Positions 1 through 8,314 are shown, counted from the first letter of the stretch. The stretch is 64,000 nt of DNA from Bacteroidaceae bacterium (GCA_017529865.1 JAFXNA010000018.1:1-64000), one strand, 5' to 3'. Notes: generated by a model from the sequence alone, not told the origin. Translations and numbers: made by a program.

Positions 1-289
1 TTACTGCAACAAGATTCAGATTGAGGTTCCTGCAGGTGGAGATCTCCGCATCGGTTTCCGTAAGAACACTGATCCAAAGATTGAGGGTGACTGGGTAATC
101 TTCGATGACTTCCAGTTGTTCTACCTCGGTGGTAACCTTGATGAAAAACCAGCTGTTCCAGATCACATCAACGAGTTGGCTGCTAACAAGGCTAAGGCTC
201 CTGTTATCTACAACCTCGCTGGTCAGAGAATCAACACGCTGCAGAAGGGTCTTAACATCGTAGGTGGCAAGAAAGTATATGTTAAGTAA
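1..289 (+). CDS. C-terminal part of a secreted modular protein (5' end outside the window)
   Basis: This is the last 95 codons, read from base 2, of a protein that starts before the window. It ends a beta-rich module (IFDDFQLFYLGG) of the kind seen at the ends of ligand-binding-like modules in the paralogues at 26839 and 37094. The last ~28 residues carry the tail IYNLAGQ followed by LQKGLNIVGGKKVYVK. The same tail ends the products at 6126, 24942, 26839, 31553, 34892, 37094 and, on the other strand, 38841. A hairpin terminator follows. Role unknown. The tail is loosely like a short type IX secretion C-terminal domain, but that is inference. Confidence 0.85.
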   Translation, partial: YCNKIQIEVPAGGDLRIGFRKNTDPKIEGDWVIFDDFQLFYLGGNLDEKPAVPDHINELAANKAKAPVIYNLAGQRINTLQKGLNIVGGKKVYVK

Positions 290-331
290 TTCCTATTAGG
301 CCATAAGCCTAATAAGGCCGATAATAAAATG

Positions 332-363
332 GTGCCTGGAGCTTAACGCTTCGGGCACTTTTT
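332..363 (+). terminator. Rho-independent terminator
   Basis: The arms GTGCCTG and CGGGCAC (one G-U pair) enclose a loop and are followed by a T run. The arms resemble the terminators behind the paralogues in the 26-39 kb region. It separates the modular protein from xerD. Confidence 0.8.
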
Positions 364-372
364 GAAAAGCCA

Positions 373-1290
373 ATGACACAGAAAGATATCAACAAATTGT
401 TGCGAAGGTATTATCAGTACCTGAAGTTAGAGAAGTCGTTTTCACAGAATACGATTGATGCTTACCAACGGGATTTACAGAAATTCTTCCATTTCATCGA
501 AGAGAAGCAGAAGAATCCCTTGGAGGTTGAGTTAGAGGATTTCCACGAATTCTCTGCTTTGTTGCACGATGTGGGAATACATCCCACGTCGCTATATCGT
601 ATTCTGATGGGTGTTCGTAGTTTCTATAAGTTCTTGGTGATGACATGTGAGTTGGATAACGACCCTACGGAATTGCTCGACTTACCTCAAAAACCACAAC
701 ACCTACCCGATATCCTTTCTGTGGAAGAAATCGATGCGATTGAGAATGCAATCGACTTATCACAATCAGAGGGCCAGCGCAATAAGGCGATGATTGAAGT
801 GATGTTCAGTTGCGGATTGCGCGTTAGTGAACTCTGCAATCTGAAACTATCAGACCTATATCTCGATGAGGGGTTCATCAAGGTGACAGGAAAAGGGTCG
901 AAGCAGCGATTAGTGCCCATTTCATCGAAGGCAGTAAAGGAACTCAATCTGTATTTTGCCGACCGTTGTCATATCGCTGTGAAGGAGGGGTATGAGGACT
1001 TTGTGTTCCTAAGTCAATTACGTAAGAAAAGCCTGTCGCGTATCATGGTGTTTCATGTGGTGAAAGAACTCGTGGAGAAGGCTGGTATCAAGAAGACCGT
1101 AAGCCCCCATACGTTCCGACATAGTTTTGCGACGAGCCTGTTAGAGGGCGGAGCGAACCTACGAGCCATTCAGGCGATGTTGGGACATGAGTCAATTTCA
1201 ACAACTGAAATCTATATGCATATCGACACTTCTCATCTGCGTGAGGAGATTCTCACCCATCACCCAAGATATCAAAAGAACAAGCAATGA
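373..1290 (+). CDS. xerD: Site-specific tyrosine recombinase XerD
   Basis: 305 aa, the usual XerC/XerD length. It has an N-terminal SAM-like core-binding domain (about 1-100) and a C-terminal tyrosine recombinase domain. The catalytic set is visible: R150 (GLRVSEL), a Lys in the TGKGSKQR beta-hairpin, H246 and R249 (HTFRH), H272 (LGHESI) and Y281 (EIYMHI). XerD resolves chromosome dimers at dif with XerC. No attachment site or phage gene is nearby, so a housekeeping role fits better than an integrase. Its stop overlaps the next start (ATGA), so the two genes are probably co-transcribed. Confidence 0.93.
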   Translation: MTQKDINKLLRRYYQYLKLEKSFSQNTIDAYQRDLQKFFHFIEEKQKNPLEVELEDFHEFSALLHDVGIHPTSLYRILMGVRSFYKFLVMTCELDNDPTELLDLPQKPQHLPDILSVEEIDAIENAIDLSQSEGQRNKAMIEVMFSCGLRVSELCNLKLSDLYLDEGFIKVTGKGSKQRLVPISSKAVKELNLYFADRCHIAVKEGYEDFVFLSQLRKKSLSRIMVFHVVKELVEKAGIKKTVSPHTFRHSFATSLLEGGANLRAIQAMLGHESISTTEIYMHIDTSHLREEILTHHPRYQKNKQ

Positions 1291-1469
1291 CTATGCAACT
1301 GCCTGAAGACCCTATGATGCTGCTGAGTTTCGTGAACATGAAACTACGCGACGAATACGATTCACTCCAAGCCCTATGTGATGACTTGGAACTTGATGAG
1401 GCTTGGTTAACAACCAAACTGGCTGATGCTGGATTCGAATACAACCCTGACACTAATAAATTCTGGTAA
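1287..1469 (+). CDS. DUF4250 small protein
   Basis: A 60-aa acidic protein with the DUF4250 pattern: LPEDPMMLLSFVN near the start and GFEYNPDTNKFW at the very end. It overlaps the xerD stop by ATGA; a second in-frame ATG two codons later (1293) is also possible. The family has no known function. The middle (about 20-50) looks like a small helix-turn-helix-type fold, but no DNA-binding role has been shown. The tight coupling to xerD suggests shared expression. Confidence 0.85.
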   Translation: MTMQLPEDPMMLLSFVNMKLRDEYDSLQALCDDLELDEAWLTTKLADAGFEYNPDTNKFW

Positions 1470-1470
1470 T

Positions 1471-2673
1471 ATGAAACAGATGCTACCATTGATGCTCCTA
1501 TGCTGCTTTCTGGCGACAACAAATGTACACGCTCAGTCGGACAATAAACTCATGAGTGGAATCCGATGGTTACAACAACGGCTCGACTCGTCAGCTGTAC
1601 GTTCGGTTGATCCAGAATACATCGAAGTGCCCAAACAGCCGTGGCGGGTCATTCTTCGCACGAAACTGAATAAGACAGATGTAGAGACAAACAACTTGAA
1701 CGATTTTCAGCAAAATCGGTTTCTTCTCCTCCATATGGAATTCAATTCCGAGTTGGGCACATCGAGTGGATTTTGGGTTGGCTATCGTGGTCTCGGACTG
1801 GGCTATGCTTTCAAACTTCATAAGAATGCAGGTACTAATTTCACGATTAGCTCCACGGGTGCTCGTTACGGGTTAAATTTCCGATGGCAGCGCTACAGGG
1901 TTAAGGAAGCGTATCTGTTCATGATTGGAGTCGATGGAGAGGAGGTTGATGGAGGAGAGGGCGATATCGAATTCCTTACTCCTCTCAGCATCCGTACGCT
2001 CTTTGTGAACGGTTACTATGTGTTCAACAGCCGCCATTACTCGCAGGCTGCTGCCTACAACCAATCAGTCATCCAACGTCGTTCTGCTGCTTCACTCCTT
2101 GCAGGGGCTACCTGGTATGCGTCTACCATTGATCTGTCTGCGAAACACAACTCAGGCCTTGTTGCTTTTGGCGACAGTCTTGGCCGCATTTCGTTACGAC
2201 AGGCAAACATTGGTATTGGTTGCGGTTTCAATGTTGTTCCGGCTCGTGGATGGACGATAAATCTGATGTTGATGCCGACACTCAGCATCTACGACTGTGT
2301 GAAGCGTGTTCGTTATGACTGTAACTACGACTTCATCCACGATGACGAGGAAGATCCTATTTTGGTCGATGATTACGGGGAATGGAACCCTGAGACTCAC
2401 CAATGGGCAAATGGTGAGAGGCGCAAACCGATAGAGATAGCTGGCGAAGAAGTCAATTGGTTGAACGACGTCGATACCTGGGAGTCGCGAACGGATCGTC
2501 ACAACGATGCCTTTAAGTTCAATATCGATATGCGTGCAGGTATCGCCTACTGTTGGAGCCGCTATTTTATCAGCGCCAATGCTCAGATGAATAAATTCTC
2601 CTATGGACGCGATAACAACTTGGTCAAGCTGTCAGATTGGTACGTACGTGCCTCTTTCGGAGTCAGACTATAA
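1471..2673 (+). CDS. DUF4421 protein, probable outer-membrane barrel
   Basis: 400 aa from the ATG at 1471, one base after the previous stop. This start gives a clean signal peptide (MKQMLPLMLLCCFLATTNVHAQ); the frame stays open upstream but that extension is not plausible. The central segment NGYYVFNSRHYSQAAAYNQS followed by QRRSAASLLAG is the DUF4421 signature. Alternating amphipathic strands and a C-terminal segment ending in RASFGVRL suggest an outer-membrane beta-barrel. Function unknown. Probably the last gene of a xerD operon, since a strong terminator follows. Confidence 0.82.
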   Translation: MKQMLPLMLLCCFLATTNVHAQSDNKLMSGIRWLQQRLDSSAVRSVDPEYIEVPKQPWRVILRTKLNKTDVETNNLNDFQQNRFLLLHMEFNSELGTSSGFWVGYRGLGLGYAFKLHKNAGTNFTISSTGARYGLNFRWQRYRVKEAYLFMIGVDGEEVDGGEGDIEFLTPLSIRTLFVNGYYVFNSRHYSQAAAYNQSVIQRRSAASLLAGATWYASTIDLSAKHNSGLVAFGDSLGRISLRQANIGIGCGFNVVPARGWTINLMLMPTLSIYDCVKRVRYDCNYDFIHDDEEDPILVDDYGEWNPETHQWANGERRKPIEIAGEEVNWLNDVDTWESRTDRHNDAFKFNIDMRAGIAYCWSRYFISANAQMNKFSYGRDNNLVKLSDWYVRASFGVRL

Positions 2674-2682
2674 AAAGAAAAA

Positions 2683-2720
2683 GCTAAAGACTTTGGTTCT
2701 TAGTCTTTAGCCAATTTATT
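2683..2720. terminator. Bidirectional terminator between DUF4421 gene and tRNA-Ala
   Basis: A perfect 10-bp stem GCTAAAGACT / AGTCTTTAGC with a 9-nt loop. AT-rich runs on both sides would give U-tracts in either direction. It can serve the + strand gene ending at 2673 and the - strand tRNA. Confidence 0.8.
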
Positions 2721-2729
2721 TGGGGGAAG

Positions 2730-2803
2730 TGGAGCATGCGAGACTCGAACTCGCCACCTCTTGACTGCCAGTCAAACGCTCTAGCCGGATGAGCTAATGC
2801 CCC
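2730..2803 (-). tRNA. tRNA-Ala (anticodon GGC)
   Basis: On the minus strand a full cloverleaf can be drawn. The acceptor is GGGGCAT / ATGCTCC, with the G3-U70 wobble pair that specifies alanine. The D arm uses GCTC/GAGC, the anticodon loop is CTGGCAG (anticodon GGC, reading GCC/GCU), and the T arm is GCGAG-TTCGAGT-CTCGC. The discriminator base is A73. CCA is not encoded, so it must be added after transcription. Confidence 0.95.
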
Positions 2804-2835
2804 GTATTTATTGATGGTTTTGTGTTTTTAGAGTT

Positions 2836-2876
2836 AATAAGAGGATTTCCCGTATGGGCAATCCTCTTATTGTTTT
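2836..2876 (-). terminator. Terminator of rpsO
   Basis: A 12-bp perfect stem AATAAGAGGATT / AATCCTCTTATT with a 12-nt loop. On the minus strand it is followed by a T-rich stretch and lies directly after the rpsO stop. Confidence 0.8.
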
Positions 2877-2889
2877 CAGTCTCAACGTA

Positions 2890-3159
2890 TTACTTACGGA
2901 GACCAAGAGCCTTAACAATGGCGCGGTAGCGCTCAATGTCCTTGTTCTTGAGATAGTTCAGCAAACTGCGACGCTGACCTACAAGCTTAACAAGCGCTCT
3001 GTTTGTGCTATAATCTTTGTGATTGGCCTTGACATGCTCGGTCAAACGGTCGATACGGTATGAAAATAAAGCTATCTGGCTCTCGCATGAACCAGTATCA
3101 GTATTAGACTTTCCGTACTGACTAAAGATTTCTTGCTTCTTAGCTGAATCTAAGTACAT
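2890..3159 (-). CDS. rpsO: 30S ribosomal protein S15
   Basis: 89 aa, the exact family length. Conserved S15 features include TGSCESQIALFSYRI, LTEHVKANHKDYSTNRAL, GQRRSLLNYLK and the C-terminal ALGLRK. S15 binds 16S rRNA in the central domain and helps form bridge B4. It has its own promoter (-7 box at 3209-3216) and terminator, so it is monocistronic. In many bacteria S15 represses its own mRNA through the leader; the leader here is only about 45 nt and I see no clear structure in it. Confidence 0.97.
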   Translation of the reverse strand: MYLDSAKKQEIFSQYGKSNTDTGSCESQIALFSYRIDRLTEHVKANHKDYSTNRALVKLVGQRRSLLNYLKNKDIERYRAIVKALGLRK

Positions 3160-3208
3160 AAATGATAAATTTGTTTGTTAATTAATATTTTTTCGCGTAA
3201 AGCGGATG

Positions 3209-3216
3209 CAAAGGTA
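3209..3216 (-). promoter_or_regulatory. -7 box of the rpsO promoter
   Basis: TACCTTTG on the minus strand fits the Bacteroidota -7 consensus TAnnTTTG. The expected start of transcription is about 45 nt before the rpsO ATG. Confidence 0.6.
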
Positions 3217-3228
3217 CGAAATAATTTA

Positions 3229-3256
3229 TAATGCACAATGCATAATGCATAATTAT
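3229..3256. repeat. Short AT-rich ATAATGCAT-type repeat
   Basis: Runs of TAATGCA, CAATGCA and TAATGCA separated by a few bases. Similar ATAATGCATAAT or ATGAATTATGAATT runs occur at 3307-3332, 8205-8235, 40618-40650 and 59335-59360, always between genes. No function is visible. Confidence 0.5.
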
Positions 3257-3319
3257 TTGCAAAATACCATCGTTTTCTTGCTTATTCTTGCTCTTTTTCC
3301 CGATTATTATGCATTATAA

Positions 3320-4273
3320 TCATGAATTATATATTAAATAAGCGTAATAGGCAATCATGCAAATGGTCAGTACGGCACCTTGCCATCGACCTATTCTGTG
3401 ACGTTTCCCAACCACACAGAAAACTGTGAGCAGTAAGATGCTGAAGAGCAGGATTTTGAAGTCAACGATGCTGATGTTCTTTGCGGCGATAGGATTAATG
3501 ACCGAAGCCACACCCAGAATGAACATGATGTTGAAGATGTTGCTTCCCACCACGTTGCCCATCGCCATATCCGTGTCACCCTTCCTGGCAGCTACCACCG
3601 ATGTAGCCAATTCGGGGAACGACGTTCCTGCCGATACGATGGTCAGCGCAATCACCGATTCGCTCACACCCAGTTCGGCAGCGATCCCAGCCGCACCATC
3701 CACAAACCAATCACCGCCAAACACCAGCGCCGTCAGTCCCAGCACAATCAGCACAATAGCTTTCCATATAGGCATCGGTGCTTCCACAGGAGCCTCATCA
3801 GTACGTTTTGACGACTTCAGCGACGTATAGATAGTAAATCCCATATAGATGACGAAGATGGTCAGCAACGTGATACCCTCCATGCGAGTCAGTATACCGA
3901 TACCGTTACAGAAGTACACCATCACAAACAGCGTACATGTCACCAGCACATTCACAGGAATGTCACGCAACAACAGGTCTTTCTTGCAGACAATCGGACA
4001 GAACAGCGCCGTCACACCTACAATAGCCAGTGTATTGAACATATTGCTACCCACTACGTTTCCCAATGCCATATCACTACTACCCTTCATGGCCGACACC
4101 GAACTGACCACCAATTCAGGTAGCGATGTACCGAGCGACACGATTGTCAAGCCTATCAGCAATGTCGACACCTTGAACTTGCGTGCAATCGACGAAGCCC
4201 CATCGGTCAGGAAATCGGCACCTTTGACCACCAGCAGCAATCCTACGAGAAACTTGATAATGAATAGCCACAT
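3320..4273 (-). CDS. Calcium/sodium antiporter (CaCA family, YrbG-like)
   Basis: 317 aa with about ten hydrophobic segments in two homologous halves. Each half has the alpha-repeat signature of the Ca2+:cation antiporter superfamily: SLGTSLPELVVS with ALGNVVGSNMFN in the first half, and SAGTSFPELATS with AMGNVVGSNIFN in the second. The Glu in each PEL motif and the Asn in GSN are the expected cation ligands. It would exchange Ca2+ for Na+ or K+ at the inner membrane. The gene stands alone, with a promoter box at 4297-4304. Confidence 0.92.
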   Translation of the reverse strand: MWLFIIKFLVGLLLVVKGADFLTDGASSIARKFKVSTLLIGLTIVSLGTSLPELVVSSVSAMKGSSDMALGNVVGSNMFNTLAIVGVTALFCPIVCKKDLLLRDIPVNVLVTCTLFVMVYFCNGIGILTRMEGITLLTIFVIYMGFTIYTSLKSSKRTDEAPVEAPMPIWKAIVLIVLGLTALVFGGDWFVDGAAGIAAELGVSESVIALTIVSAGTSFPELATSVVAARKGDTDMAMGNVVGSNIFNIMFILGVASVINPIAAKNISIVDFKILLFSILLLTVFCVVGKRHRIGRWQGAVLTICMIAYYAYLIYNS

Positions 4274-4296
4274 AATATTTACTTTTTATTCAGGTG

Positions 4297-4304
4297 CAAA
4301 GGTA
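4297..4304 (-). promoter_or_regulatory. -7 box of the antiporter promoter
   Basis: TACCTTTG on the minus strand, about 25-30 nt before the antiporter ATG, preceded by an A/T-rich stretch. Upstream (4315-4337) there is a short tandem TCATTCATCAT run. Confidence 0.55.
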
Positions 4305-4613
4305 CGAAAAAAACATCATTCATCATTCATCATTCATGAATTTTTACTGTTTGTATGAAGATAATGTGTAAAATTCACCCTATGATGAGTATTCAAGGGA
4401 AAAAGTTCGACGAAGGTAAATAAACGGTTCAAAAAAAGGCATTCAAAGCAAGAAAACTGCCGTTTTTCCTCTCTTTTTCCATCCCCCTTCTTAAACTTTT
4501 CCATGGGTACCCTATGGGGCGTTTTCGGAAGTCGTTGAATAGCAGGAAGTTGCGCCTTTTTCGAGATGGAAAATTTTCCATGGGTAAAAAGAACAACATA
4601 AGAAAAAATGTTG

Positions 4614-4621
4614 TAACTTTG
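4614..4621 (+). promoter_or_regulatory. -7 box of the TPR/HTH lipoprotein gene
   Basis: TAACTTTG matches TAnnTTTG and lies 25 nt before the chosen ATG. The 340-bp gap it belongs to (4274-4646) holds two divergent promoters. It also holds two copies of TTTTCCATGGGTA, at about 4496 and 4572. No gene is seen there. Confidence 0.6.
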
Positions 4622-4646
4622 CAGCCGGAACCATATAACTGTGCAT

Positions 4647-6083
4647 ATGAGAAGATTTATCATATTCATCATCGTCGTTTTGCTGATTGCTGCTTGTGGC
4701 GAACAGCAAGGCCAACAGCCTCCGACAGCGAAGGGTTGTCTTGAGGAGGCAGAGCGTGCTTTACAGACTGATAGTATCCGTCTTGGTGGGACCCTTTTGC
4801 GTCAGGCAATTCGTCTCGCAGAGGCGTCAGAGGACTGGCACACCTATTATATATCCTATCAGCGATTAGCACAGGCGATTTCGCAGGGTAATCCTGCAGA
4901 GGCTCTGCGGCTGATGAAGAAAGCATTGACAGTTTATGAGCAACATCCTGATGATGACCGCAACTATGTCATTCTGCTCGATTATGCTGGAACATACGCG
5001 ACACATGTGGCTTATGCCAATGATGATACTTTCGATGAAGCTCTCGACTTCGTCCATCGTGCTTATGATATTGCCGCAGAGCATCGTATGACCGATTTAA
5101 TGTGCCAGACTCTCACCAGTCTGTCGAATATCACTTGGGCTGAAGGTAAGTATCGCGAGGCACTCGATGAAGCACGCCGTGCAGAGACATTGGCTACAGA
5201 AGACCTGTTGCCGGGCACCCTTCAGGTATTGGCTCGTTGCTATCATAGTCTCAATATGCTCGATTCGGCAGAAATCATCTACCGTCAGATCAATCCAGGC
5301 GATGATGTCCATCTGGCTTATATCGTCCAGAGCAACCTCGCCAAGATTGCCGTACAGCGTCAGGGAGGCTTGAAAATGGGAACAACCATCGATGAGGCTT
5401 TCGAACAGATAGAAGACTTCTACTTCAATGCTTTGCAACAGAAAGACGACTACTATCAGGAGACGCTGCGTCAGGAGACCGAGAACCAGCGATTGGCTTA
5501 CAGCGAACAGCTGTATCGTCGCACCCTCCTATTCATCGTTATCGCATCGCTCATCGTCATTTTGGCTGTCGTATTGGTAGTTCGCTACCGTATGCGCATA
5601 CAGCGCCAGCAACGTGAATTCGAGCAAGCCCAACTGCAAAACAAACTCTATATACAAGAGCAAGAGAAACGCCGTTTGCAGCAAGAAGCCGACAACCAGA
5701 AAGCTCGGCTGCATCAAGTCAGCGAAGTCGTAGCATTCCTGCAGAACTACATTCTCGAACGGACAGAAGTCATCAAGCGGCTTCGAGAACAAAGTGACGA
5801 CTCACGCATCACGCTCAATCCTCGTGAATGGAGCGAGATAGAGCGTACCCTCAATGCCATCGATGGCAATCGTATAGCAAATATCCGTGAGCAGTATCCT
5901 GATATTCTGGAAGAGGACGTCCGCCTGTGTATCCTCACCCGTCTCGGCCTCAGCAATCGTGTAATCGGCAACATCTACTGTATCACCATCTCGGCTGCAC
6001 AGCATCGCAAACTCAGGATAAAGAAAGAAGTGTTTGGGGAGAACAACCCCGACATCACATTGGAACAGATACTCACACAATGA
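4647..6083 (+). CDS. Membrane-anchored TPR lipoprotein with C-terminal HTH-like domain
   Basis: 478 aa from the ATG at 4647; a GTG six bases upstream is in frame but less likely. An N-terminal lipobox (LLIAAC) predicts lipidation. TPR-like helices fill about 30-280, a transmembrane segment (LLFIVIASLIVILAVVLVV) lies near 295, and a coiled coil rich in Gln and Glu spans about 315-370. The C-terminus (EEDVRLCILTRLGLSNRVIG, then SAAQHRKLRIKKEVFG) looks like the LuxR-type helix-turn-helix found in Bacteroidota TPR sensors. It is probably a membrane-bound regulator of unknown input. The damaged gene at 6126 lies 42 nt downstream and may belong to the same operon. Confidence 0.75.
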   Translation: MRRFIIFIIVVLLIAACGEQQGQQPPTAKGCLEEAERALQTDSIRLGGTLLRQAIRLAEASEDWHTYYISYQRLAQAISQGNPAEALRLMKKALTVYEQHPDDDRNYVILLDYAGTYATHVAYANDDTFDEALDFVHRAYDIAAEHRMTDLMCQTLTSLSNITWAEGKYREALDEARRAETLATEDLLPGTLQVLARCYHSLNMLDSAEIIYRQINPGDDVHLAYIVQSNLAKIAVQRQGGLKMGTTIDEAFEQIEDFYFNALQQKDDYYQETLRQETENQRLAYSEQLYRRTLLFIVIASLIVILAVVLVVRYRMRIQRQQREFEQAQLQNKLYIQEQEKRRLQQEADNQKARLHQVSEVVAFLQNYILERTEVIKRLREQSDDSRITLNPREWSEIERTLNAIDGNRIANIREQYPDILEEDVRLCILTRLGLSNRVIGNIYCITISAAQHRKLRIKKEVFGENNPDITLEQILTQ

Positions 6084-6125
6084 GGATTCTCTCTGACTCA
6101 CCATTTATTGGGGAAAATAGTAAAT

Positions 6126-6886
6126 ATGATTATGGAAAGAAAAATGATGTCATTCGTATGCACTCTGATGCTTTTCGTGTTGCAATCAGAGACCATTCAG
6201 GCCCAGCAGTCTATGTTGGACGGAGATCCTGTATGGGTATATCGGCAGAGTATAGGCACTACTATCAAGAATGCCCCCGCAAATCTATTTTGGAATGATG
6301 AGGCGCTCACATTCTACCACATCTATTACATTAAGGGTGATACTACGATTCAGAATCGTGTGTACAAGAAACTCTATCATGAATATCTCAATGAGAATGG
6401 CAAGTATGCCTTTAATACCCAAGGTGTGGAGTTGGTAACTCCTCTACGTGAAGAAGGCAATAAGATACTAGCTCCCCGCAGCTACTATCAGAAGCTGTGG
6501 GGTGATGCCGATTGGTATTACGAAATTGTTGGTTCTACTGACGATGAAATCGTGGTTTATGACTTCGACGCATTCAAAGCTGGAGAGGTCTCGATACAGC
6601 AAAAAGGGCAGATTTTTGCCCAATCCATCGGGAAATTCTCTAATCAAAGGATTTGTCATTGTATCTTGCCAATGTGGATGAATACTGGATGGGAAATTTC
6701 TCCACGATAACGCCGACATACAAATACACGAATCCGCTGATTGCTGATAGAACTGTTGGTATTGAAGAGGTTAGAGGACAGAAGGGAAAAGGAAGAGGTA
6801 ATATCTACAACCTCCAAGGTCAGCTCATCAAGACGCTGCAGAAGGGATTGAATATCGTGGATGGGAAGAAAATCATGGTTAAGTGA
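6126..6886 (+). pseudogene. Secreted protein gene broken by a single-base frameshift
   Basis: Read from the ATG at 6126, the first frame gives a signal peptide (ending IQAQ) and about 195 residues before a stop at 6710. From about 6645 the continuation is in the -1 frame and runs to 6886, ending in IYNLQGQLIKTLQKGLNIVDGKK, the tail of the modular-protein family. One extra A in the CAAAGG run at about 6645-6650 would restore a single protein of about 253 aa reading ...NQKDLSLYLANVDEY. It could be a real recent mutation, a phase-variable tract or an assembly error. No known domain is recognised. Confidence 0.75.
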
Positions 6887-7398
6887 GAGCAGCCTTCGTC
6901 GTGAGCTCAGGCCGAACGGAGTCAAGCATGCTTGAGCTATGCCGAACACATTGTTTTTGAATACTTGAATCTGACATCATACCGCTGAAATGATGTTCTA
7001 CCAGGACTTTTGATATACAGTATACAGTTTTGTTGGGAGGGTATGCATTATCAATCTAGAAAAAGCAAAGAAATATATGAAAATAAGTTTTATATTATAT
7101 ATATAATATAAATTTTTGAGTCAACCTTTTCAGGAATCGTATATAGTGCTCATGAGAAAACTGTATACTGTATACGAAGGTCATTTTCCGAACACAGATG
7201 TCTCTATGCCGCAATTCTGCTGACTCACTCCCGTTGCTCTCTTCACTTTACAAAAAAAAGCTGTTTTTTGAGAAGGGACTTCACGGCACGTGAGATTACG
7301 TTTCGCCACGCACGAAATTACGGCACACTGCCCGTGAAATTACGTTTCGTCGAAAGCCCTATTTCTCCGTTTTTTTCCGAAAATTTTTGTTTGAAAAA
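6887..7398. other. Intergenic region without a gene
   Basis: About 510 bp between the damaged gene and the Sel1 gene. It contains an AT-rich segment near 7080-7115 with repeated TATATA, two copies of a GTATACAGT-like word (about 7017-7027 and 7160-7175), and the 11/22-bp array at 7284-7349. I see no protein-coding signal. Confidence 0.6.
7284..7349. repeat. Three tandem 22-bp (2 x 11) units
   Basis: Units start at 7284, 7306 and 7328. Each is an 11-mer ending in CGTGAG or a variant (CACGAA, CGTGAA), followed by an 11-mer starting ATTACG. The words ATTACGTTTCG at 7295 and 7339 are identical and 44 bp apart. The Sel1 promoter is 50 bp downstream. Confidence 0.75.
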
Positions 7399-7430
7399 TT
7401 TGGTTATGTCAAAAAAAATTCGTAACTTTG
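7399..7430 (+). promoter_or_regulatory. Promoter of the Sel1 gene
   Basis: A -33 box TTTGG at 7399-7403 and a -7 box TAACTTTG at 7423-7430, with the 19-20 nt spacing typical of Bacteroidota primary sigma factor promoters. Confidence 0.7.
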
Positions 7431-7463
7431 CATCATTGTAGAATGGGAAAGGGTTTTTGTAAA

Positions 7464-8159
7464 ATGAAGAGAATAGGTTGCATATTGCTGTGTGGCTTGC
7501 TGGGAATGGTTGGTGCCGTAGCTCAGCCGGATGAGGTGTTGATGATGGAACAGGTGGAGGCGTGGTTTACGGGGGCGCATCAGGGAGATGCGGCGGCTCA
7601 GTATAACCTAGGGGTGAGTTTCTTGAGGGGACAGGGTGTGAAGCAGGACTATGCGGAGGCGGCGAAGTGGTTTGCGAAGGCTGCCGAAGGGCATGACTTG
7701 GATGCAATGTACAACCTTGCAACTTGCTATATGAACGGTGAGGGCGTAGAGCAGGATGTGAAGAAGGGGATGCAGCTCTATGAGCGAGCTGCTGCTGACG
7801 GACACGTGAAGGCAACACGGGTGCTGGGCGACTGCTATCTCTTCGGGTTGGGGGTAGAGAAAGACAGCGAGAAAGCTTTCGGATGGTACAGGAAAGCGGC
7901 TGAGATGGGCGATGCCGACACACAATATGAGTTGGGCTTTATGTATTTTACGGGTAACGGGGTGGAACGTGATGTGAAGACGGCGGTGATGTGGTTCCGC
8001 AAGGCCGCCAATCAGGGGAACGCAATGGCGCAGTATCAGTTAGGAGTATGCCTGGAAAACGGCTTTGGTGTGGCAAAGGACGAAAGGGAGGCGATGGAAT
8101 GGTATGAGAAAGCTGCGGAACAAGGACATGAAGAGGCGAAGGAAAAATGTAAAAATTAA
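7464..8159 (+). CDS. Sel1-repeat secreted protein
   Basis: 231 aa from the ATG at 7464, chosen because it gives a signal peptide (MKRIGCILLCGLLGMVGAVAQ) and a sensible leader after the promoter at 7399-7430. An ATG at 7443 would leave almost no leader. Five Sel1-like repeats of 36 aa follow, each of the form A-x-x-x-L-G-x2-Y-x3-G-x-G-V-x-x-D-x3-A-x2-W-x2-K-A-A. Sel1 repeats form alpha-solenoids that hold protein partners. The location is probably periplasmic; the partner is unknown. Confidence 0.88.
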   Translation: MKRIGCILLCGLLGMVGAVAQPDEVLMMEQVEAWFTGAHQGDAAAQYNLGVSFLRGQGVKQDYAEAAKWFAKAAEGHDLDAMYNLATCYMNGEGVEQDVKKGMQLYERAAADGHVKATRVLGDCYLFGLGVEKDSEKAFGWYRKAAEMGDADTQYELGFMYFTGNGVERDVKTAVMWFRKAANQGNAMAQYQLGVCLENGFGVAKDEREAMEWYEKAAEQGHEEAKEKCKN

Positions 8160-8314
8160 AAAATGCAACAATGTAAAAATTGAAATTGCAGAAAAATGCT
8201 AAAAAATATGAATAATGCATACTGCATTATAAATAATTTCGTACTTTTGCAGCCTAAATCAGACATTTGGAAAAATGTAAAAATTAAAAAATGCAACAAT
8301 GCAAAAATTGAAAT
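8141..8314. repeat. 46-bp direct repeat flanking an intergenic region
   Basis: The copies at 8141-8186 and 8269-8314 match at 45 of 46 positions (AT-rich, with AATGTAAAAATT words). The first covers the Sel1 stop codon; the second ends directly at the ATG of the next gene. Copy 1 therefore codes for the last residues of Sel1 while copy 2 is a leader. Confidence 0.85.
8242..8249 (+). promoter_or_regulatory. -7 box upstream of the large TPR gene
   Basis: TACTTTTG matches TAnnTTTG and lies between the two copies of the 46-bp repeat, 65 nt before the ATG at 8315. Confidence 0.55.

Noticed and set aside
373..1290. Integrase of a mobile element
   Set aside because: The protein has XerD length and motifs, and there are no att-like repeats, phage or conjugation genes near it. 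The neighbouring tRNA-Ala is intact and not duplicated.
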